Shown: positions 17,946 through 27,400 of the stretch, one piece after another | Layout: the number at the start of each line of letters is the position of its first letter | How positions within the stretch are numbered: the first letter of the stretch is position 1 | Assembly (NCBI GenBank): GCA_020848995.1 | Contig: JADLHA010000033.1 | Coordinates: 1-34,288 of the forward strand | Direction: 5' to 3' | Source: Saprospiraceae bacterium | GTDB lineage: Bacteria; Bacteroidota; Bacteroidia; Chitinophagales; Saprospiraceae | DNA: 34,288 bases | Notes under the pieces: model-generated | Seen by the model: only the letters and a program-made list of their open reading frames with translations | What the model was told of the DNA's origin: nothing | The model's database searches: none | Position numbers and translations under genes: made by a program

Positions 17946-19145
17946 ATGCGAGAAGTACAGACCATTTTTCCGGAAGCCAGAATTCCGTACGGGACCTGGG
18001 GCTGCAGCTATTTTCCAGCCTGGCAGACCTCTCCGCTTGCGGAGGTCAACATTGGCCAGTTTGCCGGGGAGGCCATGGCGCGCATCTTGGCCCTGCGAAA
18101 AGTGCAGTTGCAAAAACTCGACTACCTGGTCATTGGATCCACCGTTCCCTGGCATTATAAATTCTGGAATGCCACCGTGGTTTCGATGTGCGCAGGACGC
18201 CGCATTCCAGGATTTCACGTAGAACAGGCCTGTGCAACGGGACTGCAGGCTATCCTGCTGGCAGCAGCGCAGGTGTCGAGTGGAGCGAGCGAGAGCGTCG
18301 GTGTGCTCACCTTCGACCGCACCAGCGATTCGCCCGTAGGGGTTTTTCCCGAACGCCGCAGTTACCGGAGAACCGAAGTCATCAGCGACGTATGGGACAA
18401 CTTCGGTTTTGATCCGGCAACGGGAAAGGCCATGCTGCAATCTGCCGGCAACATTGCCCGCAAATACGGCCTCAGCAAGCAGGAAGTCGACGAGTTGACG
18501 GCCTGCCGGTACGAACAATATTTTAAGGGCCGATCATCGGGCTTCATACAGCGATGCGCCGTGCCCTTGGAAATTTTAAATGCCCAGGGAAAACCGATGG
18601 GTGTGATCGATGAAGACAAAGGGGTGAAACCAATTTCCCTGCAGTCCCTGCGCAGCATGCGCGAACTCGATTCCTGTGTTACCAGCGGAACGCAGACGCA
18701 TGCTGCCGACGGGATGGCCACACTGGTGGTCGCGTCGCGTGAAGGTGCGAAAGCCCTCAGTGCGCGCCCCGAGATCGACATCCGGTTCGTTGCCAAGGTC
18801 GAAGTGCGCGCAGGCGCATCCTGCATGCCGGAAGCTCCTGCTCTGGCCGTCGGGCAGTTGTTAAAAAATACCGGACTTTCGCTGAGCGACATCGCCGTCG
18901 TCAAAGATCACAACCCCTTTGCCGTTAACGATGCCGTATTTGCCAAGACCTTCCAATACGACTGGCGCAAAATGAACAACAATGGTTGTCCTCTGGTATG
19001 GGGTCACCCACAGGGACCCACCCTTACACGCGTCGTCATGGAAGCGCTCGAAGAAGCCGTCGATCTTGGCGGCGGATACGTCCTCGTGTTTGGATGCGCT
19101 GCAGGAGACGTTGGCATCGCCGCGCTGTTTAAGGTCGATGGCTGA
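17946..19145 (+). CDS. Thiolase family protein (putative 3-oxoacyl-CoA thiolase of the cluster)
   Basis: Thiolases cleave 3-oxoacyl-CoA with CoA to an acyl-CoA and acetyl-CoA. The 399-residue protein keeps the three usual catalytic residues: nucleophile Cys96 (EQACATGLQA), His354 in WGHPQGP and Cys384 in VFGCAAGDVG. The usual NEAF loop is replaced by HNPF (in VKDHNPFAVND), a departure from standard acetyl-CoA acetyltransferases that may reflect an aromatic substrate. In the inferred pathway it would release acetyl-CoA from 3-(2-aminophenyl)-3-oxopropionyl-CoA, giving 2-aminobenzoyl-CoA. The gene starts 62 bp after the B12-binding subunit. Confidence 0.88.
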   Translation: MREVQTIFPEARIPYGTWGCSYFPAWQTSPLAEVNIGQFAGEAMARILALRKVQLQKLDYLVIGSTVPWHYKFWNATVVSMCAGRRIPGFHVEQACATGLQAILLAAAQVSSGASESVGVLTFDRTSDSPVGVFPERRSYRRTEVISDVWDNFGFDPATGKAMLQSAGNIARKYGLSKQEVDELTACRYEQYFKGRSSGFIQRCAVPLEILNAQGKPMGVIDEDKGVKPISLQSLRSMRELDSCVTSGTQTHAADGMATLVVASREGAKALSARPEIDIRFVAKVEVRAGASCMPEAPALAVGQLLKNTGLSLSDIAVVKDHNPFAVNDAVFAKTFQYDWRKMNNNGCPLVWGHPQGPTLTRVVMEALEEAVDLGGGYVLVFGCAAGDVGIAALFKVDG

Positions 19146-19207
19146 ACCGCACAAGCTCAATCATCTCAGTTAACCCATCAATAAAAAGGAAATAAAGGAA
19201 TTATACC

Positions 19208-21295
19208 ATGAAGCAAATGCGAAAATCGACACTCGAGGAACTGGGACTTGGCACCGTGCTCGACGTGTTTCGAAATGGAAAATTACCCGTGGATGCGGAA
19301 CGGGCAGTGACGGCAGTCTTTGGTCCTCCGGAAGACCGGGGTTGCATGGTCATTTCCGGCGCCAACGGCGTTGTGGGTGCAGGCAAACTCATGCAGTTTG
19401 CAGCGAGGTTGTCTTCTTACGGCGTACCCATGGTCGCACTGGACCTTGCCGGATCTCCCGATGGAATTGGAAAACAGTTAACCGGCCTTCGCAAGGCATT
19501 TGGTGCGGACCAGGCCGCTGAGATCGCCAAAAACATCATTCAACTCAATTACGACGGCAAATCCCTTCCCTCCGCTTTAAAAATCTACAAACCCAAATTT
19601 TTGCTGGAAGCCATTCCGGAAAAACTGGAGCTGAAAAGGGCGCATTATGCGCTCTTCCGCCGGGAATACCCCGACCTGCACATATGGTCTGTTACTTCGG
19701 GTTTTCCGAGTGAACAACTCGGAGTTGACATCGCACACCCCGCATTCCCGCATGAAATTAACAAGATCTTCGAAATTGTAGAAAAGGAGCCGGGTCCTGC
19801 GAGTGCCTTGCTGTGGGCACTGGGTCTGATCCCCGTAGAGGTGAGCGATCACTGGTCCTTTGTTCTCGATGTGTTTTTCTGTGGCCTGATGCAGGCAAGC
19901 ATTCGCGCCAGCAGCATGAAAAATATGCCCTACTGGAAAACGGATAAATACATCCGCAAACTCGTGGGCCCAAATCCGTTTCGGGCTCACGATGCCATCG
20001 GCGCCCGCGGCGCTAACTTTCTGACCTGGTCGTGTCTTCACCATTTACATCTGCAGTACGGCCCCTTGTTTGAACCGGTCCCCGAGCTCGTTGAACGCAA
20101 GGACAGCGGCCAAAACTGGTATCCTCCGGATCACTTCAGGCCCCTGGTCAACTACTCCATTTCGGAACAGGAACAATCGGAACTGGAAGATGTCGTTTAC
20201 GGATCGCTGTTCCAGATGACGACGATCATGTTGCACGAACGACGCGCATCCCTGTCAGCGATGAACGCCATTGGAGAACTCTGCGCTCAATTCACGCGGG
20301 GTATGCTGGCCAACTTGCGAAGCAGGGGCGCCACTGCGGTGCTGCAGACCATTGCGCGGTACCATGCACTGCATCCCGAAGCAGCGCAAACCAGTTGGTA
20401 TCCGGAAGAACTCAACCGGATGTCAGAAGTCGAATGGCAACAACTGTACGTCAATGCAGAGCACGATGGCGTGGCTGGCGTCATTCACATCAGTCGCGAG
20501 AGTTACAATTCCGACGTGGATGCTGAACTCAACCGCGCAATGGATTGGCTGCTGTCACAAGGCATTCGCCGGACCATCCTCTGTGCAGATTTTCATCTTT
20601 CCACACAGATGGTCGGAGCGGATACCAGCGAATTTTTTCCGGCACTCACGGAAAGAGCACAAGGCATCCGGATCGCTGCCAGCTGGTCGGCGACGGCCCG
20701 CCGGCTCCACAGCGATTTCGATTGCACGGTAGGCTTCATCAGTGGCAAGCGATGCATGGGTGGTATGCTCGAACTCATGATGCACTGCCATTACCTCTTC
20801 GCAGCGGATTCGGTGGTGCTCTCCATGCCGGAAGTTACCCTTCCCGTGGTTCCCGGTATGGAAGGATGCCACTGGCCTTTCCGGAAAGCGGATGAAGCGG
20901 GCCGGCTCCAACTCGCCAGGATGCTGCTCACCGGAAGACCCGTGAAGGCAACTCAGGCCCTCGGTTGGCTGATCGATCGCACGGGACCCCTGGAAACTTT
21001 GTTGAGCGATGCCTGGAAATTGGTAAACGGAGATGCATCCATTTCGCAGCGCAGGCATTTCGAAGATGCCGCGTTGCCGCCTATACAGTTCGACGCCATC
21101 GACGGCCTGGATTCCGGCGATGCCCAACTTGAGCAGGCGCGTGAGGCCGTACGCAATACCATCAGGGCGGCATGTGGAGCCGGCCTCACCGAAGCCCTTC
21201 ACATGCAGGCGGAGCATTCTGCCGATTTTATGGTCAGCGCGCTTTGTCACAAGGGAGTCGTTGGCGCAGCGTGGTCAAAAATTGCAAGCATTTAA
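19208..21295 (+). CDS. 3-hydroxyacyl-CoA dehydrogenase / enoyl-CoA hydratase fusion
   Basis: This 695-residue protein joins two beta-oxidation activities. The first 250 residues form a divergent NAD-binding 3-hydroxyacyl-CoA dehydrogenase domain: GANGVVGAG near 50, LLEAIPEKLELK, SVTSGF, and HPAFPHEINKIFEIV, which corresponds to the HFFNP...VE catalytic region. The C-terminal part from about 440 is a crotonase domain with both catalytic glutamates, Glu522 (GGMLELM) and Glu542 (SMPEV), at the canonical 20-residue spacing. The order dehydrogenase-hydratase is opposite to FadB. A fused protein of these two activities is also part of the indoleacetate cluster in Azoarcus/Aromatoleum. It would hydrate 2-aminocinnamoyl-CoA and oxidise the product for the thiolase. 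Confidence 0.87.
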   Translation: MKQMRKSTLEELGLGTVLDVFRNGKLPVDAERAVTAVFGPPEDRGCMVISGANGVVGAGKLMQFAARLSSYGVPMVALDLAGSPDGIGKQLTGLRKAFGADQAAEIAKNIIQLNYDGKSLPSALKIYKPKFLLEAIPEKLELKRAHYALFRREYPDLHIWSVTSGFPSEQLGVDIAHPAFPHEINKIFEIVEKEPGPASALLWALGLIPVEVSDHWSFVLDVFFCGLMQASIRASSMKNMPYWKTDKYIRKLVGPNPFRAHDAIGARGANFLTWSCLHHLHLQYGPLFEPVPELVERKDSGQNWYPPDHFRPLVNYSISEQEQSELEDVVYGSLFQMTTIMLHERRASLSAMNAIGELCAQFTRGMLANLRSRGATAVLQTIARYHALHPEAAQTSWYPEELNRMSEVEWQQLYVNAEHDGVAGVIHISRESYNSDVDAELNRAMDWLLSQGIRRTILCADFHLSTQMVGADTSEFFPALTERAQGIRIAASWSATARRLHSDFDCTVGFISGKRCMGGMLELMMHCHYLFAADSVVLSMPEVTLPVVPGMEGCHWPFRKADEAGRLQLARMLLTGRPVKATQALGWLIDRTGPLETLLSDAWKLVNGDASISQRRHFEDAALPPIQFDAIDGLDSGDAQLEQAREAVRNTIRAACGAGLTEALHMQAEHSADFMVSALCHKGVVGAAWSKIASI

Positions 21296-21348
21296 CCGGT
21301 CCACCAGGCACCCCGGAAAGGGCAAGGCAGATGGACGGACACTATTGA

Positions 21349-23022
21349 ATGGCTGTAGCTGTTAATGGAATAGAGATAACGAGTCACATGAGCAACGGAG
21401 ATCGCAAGCAGGAGCAAACCGCCGACGAAAAGCGCGTCTTTCTGGAATCTGGTATTGAAGTCAAAACACTCTATACGCGCGAAGATGCACTGGCCGGCAA
21501 CCCCCAACTCGATGCAGAGCTGCCCGGGCAGTTTCCCTTTACACGGGGCATCCACCCGCTGATGTACCGCAAACGCCCGTTCACCATGCGGCAATATGCG
21601 GGATTTGCCTCCCCCGAAGAGACGAACGAGCGTTTTCATTTTTTGATCCGCAACGGGCAGACTGGACTCAACGTCGCATTTGATTTGCCGACGCAATGCG
21701 GACTCGATTCGGATGACCCCGCAGCGCTGGGCGAAGTCGGCAGAGTAGGCATGGCCGTGGATTCCCTCGACGATTTTGAGCGCGCCTTTGCTGGAATAGA
21801 CCTCAGCAAGATCACCGTTTCGATGACCATCAATGGTTCTGCGCTGGTTTTGATGGCCATGTATTTTGCCCTGGCGGAAAAGTGGGGATACGACCTATCG
21901 ACCTTGCGGGGAACAGCGCAAAACGACATCCTCAAGGAATTTATCGGCCGCGGAACCTGGATCTTTCCCGTCGACAAATCGGTAAAACTCGTCGTGGATA
22001 CCATCGAATATTGCGCACGCAACGTTCCGCGATATTCGCCCGTCAGCGTATGCGGTTATCACATCCGCGAATCGGGAGCCAATCCCGTTCAGGAAATGGC
22101 TTATGCATTTTGCATTGCAAAGGCCTACTCGGAGGAGACCCTCAAACGCGGTGTTCCGGTCGACGAATTTGCCTCGCGGCTATCGTACAATTTCGACATC
22201 TACGGATACTTTTTTGAACAGATCGCCAAGTTCCGCGCCGGCCGGAGGCTTTGGGCGAAAATCGTACGCGAGGAGTACGGTGCCCAAAAGGAAGAATCCT
22301 GCTGGCTGCGCATGATCGCCGGTGGCGGTGGTGCCGGACTGACCAAGGAGCAGCCCGAAAACAACATCATCAGAACGGCATACTTCGCCATGGTGTCGGC
22401 GCTTTCGGGTACACAGACCATGGCCCTTTGCACCTACGACGAAGCTTACACCATTCCCACGGAAAAGGCTGCTGAGATCGCCCTGCGCACCATGCAGATC
22501 CTCACCCACGAAACGGGAGTGTGCGATACCGTGGATCCACTCGGCGGATCCTATTACGTCGAAACCCTCACCAACCAGTTTGAAACGGCCATACGTCAGG
22601 AAATGGCCGTCGTCGACACTTGGGGTGGCATCGTCGACGCAATTGCCAGCGGTAAAGTTCAGGAAGCCATCGCCCACCAAGCCTACCAACGCGAATGCGA
22701 TATCCAGCAGGGCCGCATCGTGAAAGTGGGTTTTAATGCCTTTTACAGCGACGAGGACCGCCAGCAAATCAGCTTCCATCCGTACAACCAGGAGGCAGCC
22801 GACAAGCAAATTACCCGCCTGTCTCAAATACGCGCACAGCGGAATGCCCGCGAAGTCGACGAAGCCCTGGGTACCTTGCGCCTCGATGCGCAAGCCGGCA
22901 AAAACCTGATGCCCGCCACCATCCGGGCCGTAAAGGCCTATGCTACGGTTGGGGAAATCATCCGGGTGTTGCGGGAAGTGTACGGCGAATACGAGGAACC
23001 CGTATTTTTTAACTATGCGTAA
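21349..23022 (+). CDS. Methylmalonyl-CoA mutase-like large subunit; putative arylsuccinyl-CoA/benzylmalonyl-CoA mutase
   Basis: This 557-residue TIM-barrel subunit lacks a B12 domain, which is supplied by the 17497-17883 gene. Residues that in Propionibacterium methylmalonyl-CoA mutase bind the substrate carboxylate and assist catalysis are all kept at a constant offset of six: Tyr83 (Tyr89), Arg201 (Arg207) and His238 (His244). Isobutyryl- and hydroxyisobutyryl-CoA mutases change some of these, so the substrate here probably carries a free carboxylate. That fits 2-aminophenylsuccinyl-CoA/2-aminobenzylmalonyl-CoA in the inferred pathway; methylmalonyl-CoA itself cannot be excluded by sequence alone. 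An alternative start at 21388 would shorten the N-terminus by 13 residues. Confidence 0.92.
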   Translation: MAVAVNGIEITSHMSNGDRKQEQTADEKRVFLESGIEVKTLYTREDALAGNPQLDAELPGQFPFTRGIHPLMYRKRPFTMRQYAGFASPEETNERFHFLIRNGQTGLNVAFDLPTQCGLDSDDPAALGEVGRVGMAVDSLDDFERAFAGIDLSKITVSMTINGSALVLMAMYFALAEKWGYDLSTLRGTAQNDILKEFIGRGTWIFPVDKSVKLVVDTIEYCARNVPRYSPVSVCGYHIRESGANPVQEMAYAFCIAKAYSEETLKRGVPVDEFASRLSYNFDIYGYFFEQIAKFRAGRRLWAKIVREEYGAQKEESCWLRMIAGGGGAGLTKEQPENNIIRTAYFAMVSALSGTQTMALCTYDEAYTIPTEKAAEIALRTMQILTHETGVCDTVDPLGGSYYVETLTNQFETAIRQEMAVVDTWGGIVDAIASGKVQEAIAHQAYQRECDIQQGRIVKVGFNAFYSDEDRQQISFHPYNQEAADKQITRLSQIRAQRNAREVDEALGTLRLDAQAGKNLMPATIRAVKAYATVGEIIRVLREVYGEYEEPVFFNYA

Positions 23023-23112
23023 CGGTAAATCGGCCGAGTGCGCCGCGTGCAAGGGAATTCAACGTTTGGATGACTGGAAGTGGGTCCTCCAAACCGACAC
23101 GCCATCTGCAAC

Positions 23113-24309
23113 ATGCTGAAGCGAAAGACCATATTGTCTCTGGAGCAGGCCCTGGCGCTGCCCTATGCCACCCAACGGTTCGCCCAACTTGGATGGCGCG
23201 TGATTCGCCTGGAAAATCCACCTGAAGCGGGTGGGCGCGGCGGAGACCCCAACCGCTACATTGGCGTGGATACGGGCCAGTTGGGAATGGGTTCCTATTA
23301 CCTCGCTCCGAATGCCGGGAAGGAAGCCATCACCATCAACCTCAAAAAACCCGAGGGCAGGGCTTTGCTGCAACAGCTCATCCGGGAATTGCAGGTCGAC
23401 GTGTTTATGTGCAACACCCTGCCCATGCGCTATGCCGCGCTGGGTATCGACTTTGCAAGCCTTTCAAAAGCTAACGAACGTTTGGTTTGGTGTGGGATCA
23501 GCGCCTTTGGACCGGAATGCCCGGACCGCGCAGGTTACGATCCGGCGCTGCAGGCCAGCCTCGGTTTTACCTGGCTCACCGGCGAACCCAAAGGGATGCC
23601 CGTACCCTGCGGTGTACCCATCATCGACCTCAAAGCGGGAGACGAAGCCTTTGCCCAGGTCCTTTTGGCGATGCTGGAAAATGCACCTTCCGGGAAGGAG
23701 ATCCACATTTCCATGGCGAGGTGCGCGGCGAGTTGGCTGATCACTGCCTTGCCTCAGCTCAATTTTCTCGACAAGGCGAACGACCATTTTATGCGCAGCG
23801 GGAGCGAACACCGCAGCTTCATTCCGTCAAACGTCTATGCTACGGCAGATGGCTTTGCCTACCTGGCGATCGGCAACGACCTGCAGTGGAGCAAATTGTG
23901 CTCCATTCCCGGCTTTGAAGTGCTCGCAAAACCAGAGCGCGAAACAAACGAAGGCAGAAAACAACAGCGATTTGACATATACTCGGAAATCGGAGCGCTG
24001 ACTCAAAATTTTGCAACACAGGCCTTCGTCGATCGATGTCTGCAAGTTCAACTGTCGGCAGCCCCGGTACATACCGTGGACCAGGTGGCTGAAATGGAAG
24101 CCCTGAAGCCCTATTTTATGCACACCACCCTTCCGGATGGAAGGTCCATTCCCCTGAGCCCCACTGCAGTGGATACCGATTTTCTGAAGGAACGGGGATT
24201 TTGTCTGGCAACACCTCCCGCCCTGGGGGCCGACAACCAGAAGATTTTTGGCGAAGCTGGCCTGGGAGCAAGCGAATTGACTTCCCTGCTGCAAAATGGG
24301 GTGATATGA
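23113..24309 (+). CDS. Family III CoA-transferase (CaiB/BaiF type)
   Basis: Family III enzymes move CoA between carboxylic acids through an aspartyl-CoA thioester. With the ATG at 23113 the protein has 398 residues and begins close to the family N-terminus (SLEQALALPYATQRFAQLGWRVIRLENP); a GTG at 23080 would add 11 residues. The nucleophile is Asp172 in PIIDLKAGD, after the typical GYDPALQASLGF segment. In the pathway it could transfer CoA from indoleacetyl-CoA (made by the IOR) or succinyl-CoA to 2-aminophenylsuccinate. A CoA-transferase is also part of the known indoleacetate cluster. The gene contains one exact copy of the recurrent palindrome. Confidence 0.9.
   Translation: MLKRKTILSLEQALALPYATQRFAQLGWRVIRLENPPEAGGRGGDPNRYIGVDTGQLGMGSYYLAPNAGKEAITINLKKPEGRALLQQLIRELQVDVFMCNTLPMRYAALGIDFASLSKANERLVWCGISAFGPECPDRAGYDPALQASLGFTWLTGEPKGMPVPCGVPIIDLKAGDEAFAQVLLAMLENAPSGKEIHISMARCAASWLITALPQLNFLDKANDHFMRSGSEHRSFIPSNVYATADGFAYLAIGNDLQWSKLCSIPGFEVLAKPERETNEGRKQQRFDIYSEIGALTQNFATQAFVDRCLQVQLSAAPVHTVDQVAEMEALKPYFMHTTLPDGRSIPLSPTAVDTDFLKERGFCLATPPALGADNQKIFGEAGLGASELTSLLQNGVI
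23471..23484 (+). promoter_or_regulatory. Recurrent palindromic motif, exact match (in the CoA-transferase gene)
   Basis: CTAACGAACGTTTG fits CNAACRNNYGTTNG at every position and also the stricter CNAACGNNCGTTNG. It is intragenic, about 360 bp into the CoA-transferase gene. It has no obvious promoter next to it. Confidence 0.3.
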
Positions 24310-24412
24310 TCGTACTTTGCAAACGGACAGACGAGCAAGGCAAGGCTTTGCCATCCTGGTGCAACCGGCACCGGGGAACTGCCGGAACCGTTGAAAACCA
24401 GAACAAGCACCG

Positions 24413-27400
24413 ATGCTGAAGGCCACCGTCGACATATTGCGCTCCTACAGCCAAGCTGAGCCGCGTTGCGTGATGGGCAATGTGGCCATAGCCCGCGGAG
24501 CAATCGAGGCAGGGGTACAAGGCGTCTTCGCCTACCCGGGAACCCCGTCGACGGAGATTTCCGAAGTTTTTAAGCACGTAGATGCCTACTTGACCGATCC
24601 GGGAGCCAACCCAAACCAGGATGGCATCGCCGTGCACGAGCTGTATTTCGAGTACAGCATCAACGAAAAAATTGCACTCGAAAAGGCCATTGCCTTTGCC
24701 GTTGCCAGTCAACGCGCGATGTGCGTGATGAAAAATGTCGGAATGAACGTTGCCAGCGACGCACTGATGAGCATTCCATATCAAACCTTTGCAGGGGCGC
24801 TGGTCATAGTGTTGTGCGATGATCCCGGCTGCCATTCGAGTTCCAACGAACAGGACTCGCGCTGGTGGGGAACCATGGCTTCCGTTCCGGTGCTCAATCC
24901 CGCCACCCCGCAAGAGGCGAAGGAACTGACGCAGCAGGCTTTTTCATTGTCGGAAGCGATCCATCTGCCGGTCATCGTTCGCAGTACGACAAGGGTATCG
25001 CATGCGCGAGGAATGGTCATATACGGAGAACTGCCGGGCAGTGGTCCCGCACCGGCTTACGACCGCGTTCCGGAACACATCAACATCCCGTCGCGCAATA
25101 CCGGCGCCCACCAGGCATTGCTCGCCAGGATCGCGCGTCCTGAAGTGCAGGCAAGCCTGCAGCGCTGCACGCGCAAGTTGGTCGAAGCGTCCACATCCAG
25201 AGCCGTCATCTGCTCAGGCATCACGGTTGCTTACCTGTTGGAACTTCACGCGGCATCTGCCGGACAAACGGGGGTTAGCATCCTGGAAATCCAAATGGTT
25301 CACCCTTTTCCGGAAAGCGAAGTACTTGCATTTCTGCGCAACGGATATGATCAGGTTTTGGTGCTCGAGGAGCTCGACCCCATAGTAGAAAATAACATCC
25401 GCCTGATCGCACAAAAACACGGCATGTCCGTGGACGTTTTTGGAAAGGGATTTTCGGGATTGACGTCTGCAGGGGAATACAGCCTCGACCTCGTTGCCAA
25501 AGCACTGCACAGCTTCTCGGGAGCACCGGTTGAATCCGGAATTCCCCTTCCTGCTTGGGAAGCCATGTGCAAAAACCTGCCCCCAAGGCCTCCGGCGCTA
25601 TGTTCCGGGTGCCCGCACCGCGCGACCTTTTATCTGCTCAAACTCGCCATGCCGCGTGAGAACCGGGAGCTCGTCCTTTGCGGCGACATCGGTTGTTTCG
25701 GGCTGGGAGCCCTCCCTCCACTGAAAATGATCGATACGATCAATCACATGGGAATGAGCATTTCCATGGCGCAGGGACTGAGTACCGCACTCGCGCGCGA
25801 ACGGAAGTCCTGGAAAACCGTTGCACTGGTTGGCGACGGTACGTTTTTTCATTCCGGACTGGCTTCGCTGGTCAACGCGGTGTACACGCGGGCAAACGTG
25901 CTGGTCGTCATTTTCGACAACCGGACCATCGGAATGACCGGACACCAGTCTCATCCCGGGGCCGCGCGTCGACTTCCGAAGTATCGCGAAATAGAATTGG
26001 CGCCCATGTTAAAGGGATTGGGCATTGAAATGGTCGAGACCATCAATCCTTTTGAATTGCGCGAGGGCATGCAGCGACTCAACCGCGCCATGCAGCACGA
26101 AGGCGTATCAGTAGTCATTGCGCAAAGTCCCTGCATCTTTCTTCCTGAATTCAAGGAGGGCATGCCGTACCGGCGTCGCATCGCCGTCGACCCCAAGCGG
26201 TGCAACTCATGCGGAAACCACGAGGACCTTTCCTTGTCCTGCTCGCGCAGGCAATCTCCATCGGGCAACCTGGTGCGCGCCCGTGCAAAGCTGATGGCGC
26301 CAAAAGCTATCGCCGGGGAACGGCAATTGTGCCCTGCCAACATCTGCAACCACGGATTCTTCTTTGCCATCCGCGATGGAGATTACCGCTCGGCCATCGA
26401 GATCGTTCGCGACAAAATGCTGTTCGCAAGAACCTGTGGAGACATCTGCCATCGCCCTTGTGAGTTGTTTGCCGGCATGCCGGACAAAGTTCCCGTGAAA
26501 GCACTGAAGAAATTTGTTTCCGGGATCGACGAGCATTTTTTTGATTTCAGCATTCCCATTGCGCGTGCAGAACAGGCGGCGAAGAGCAATTGGCGCGTTG
26601 CCATCGTCGGCGCCGGTCCGGCGGGGCTGAGCGCTGCATACGATCTGCTTCAGGCTGGATATTCAGTAGATGTATTTGAACGCAGGCATGAGGCCGGGGG
26701 AATGGTCATCGCTGCCATACCGGGATTCCGCATGGATAAGCAGGGATTCCGTTTCGAAGCAGGGCAGTTGGAAGCCATGGGAGCACGCTTTCATTTTGGA
26801 AAATCTTTGGGATCCGAATTGGAGCTTTCCGAACTCGCTGCTCAATGGGATGCCGTGGTATTGGCCCTCGGGCAGTGGCGGCCGGCAACTTTACCCGTTC
26901 TCCAAAAGCTGAATGGCCAGGGACCCCGTGTCGACGCCGTGCACTTTCTGGAGCGATTCAACGAAGGGTTGGATACCGGCATTCCCGACGGAGACCTCCT
27001 CGTCGTCGGAGGGGGCAACAGCGCCATCGATGCCGCGCGTGCTGCAAGGAAATTGTTCCCTTCGCGAAGGGTTGTCGTCTCCTGTCTGGAGCGGGAAGAA
27101 GAGATGCCCGCTTTCGCGGAGGAGATTGCACATGCACGCAACGAGGGGGTCGAGATCTGGGCCGACACCATGCTGGCGCGCTGCGAGGCCAGCCAAACGC
27201 TGCACGTCACCTTAAACCGGTATTCGAGCGGCGAGGCGGTGGCGGCATTTACAGTGGGAGGGATCATCTCTGCAATTGGCCAGCAGGTCTGTTTTGAAGA
27301 CCTCGGTGGGCCGGAGGCGGCCTGGTGGGATGGCCATGGGCGACTTGATCCGGAAGCCCTGCGCAGGGAATACCCCAATGTCTTTGTTGCCGGCGACCTG

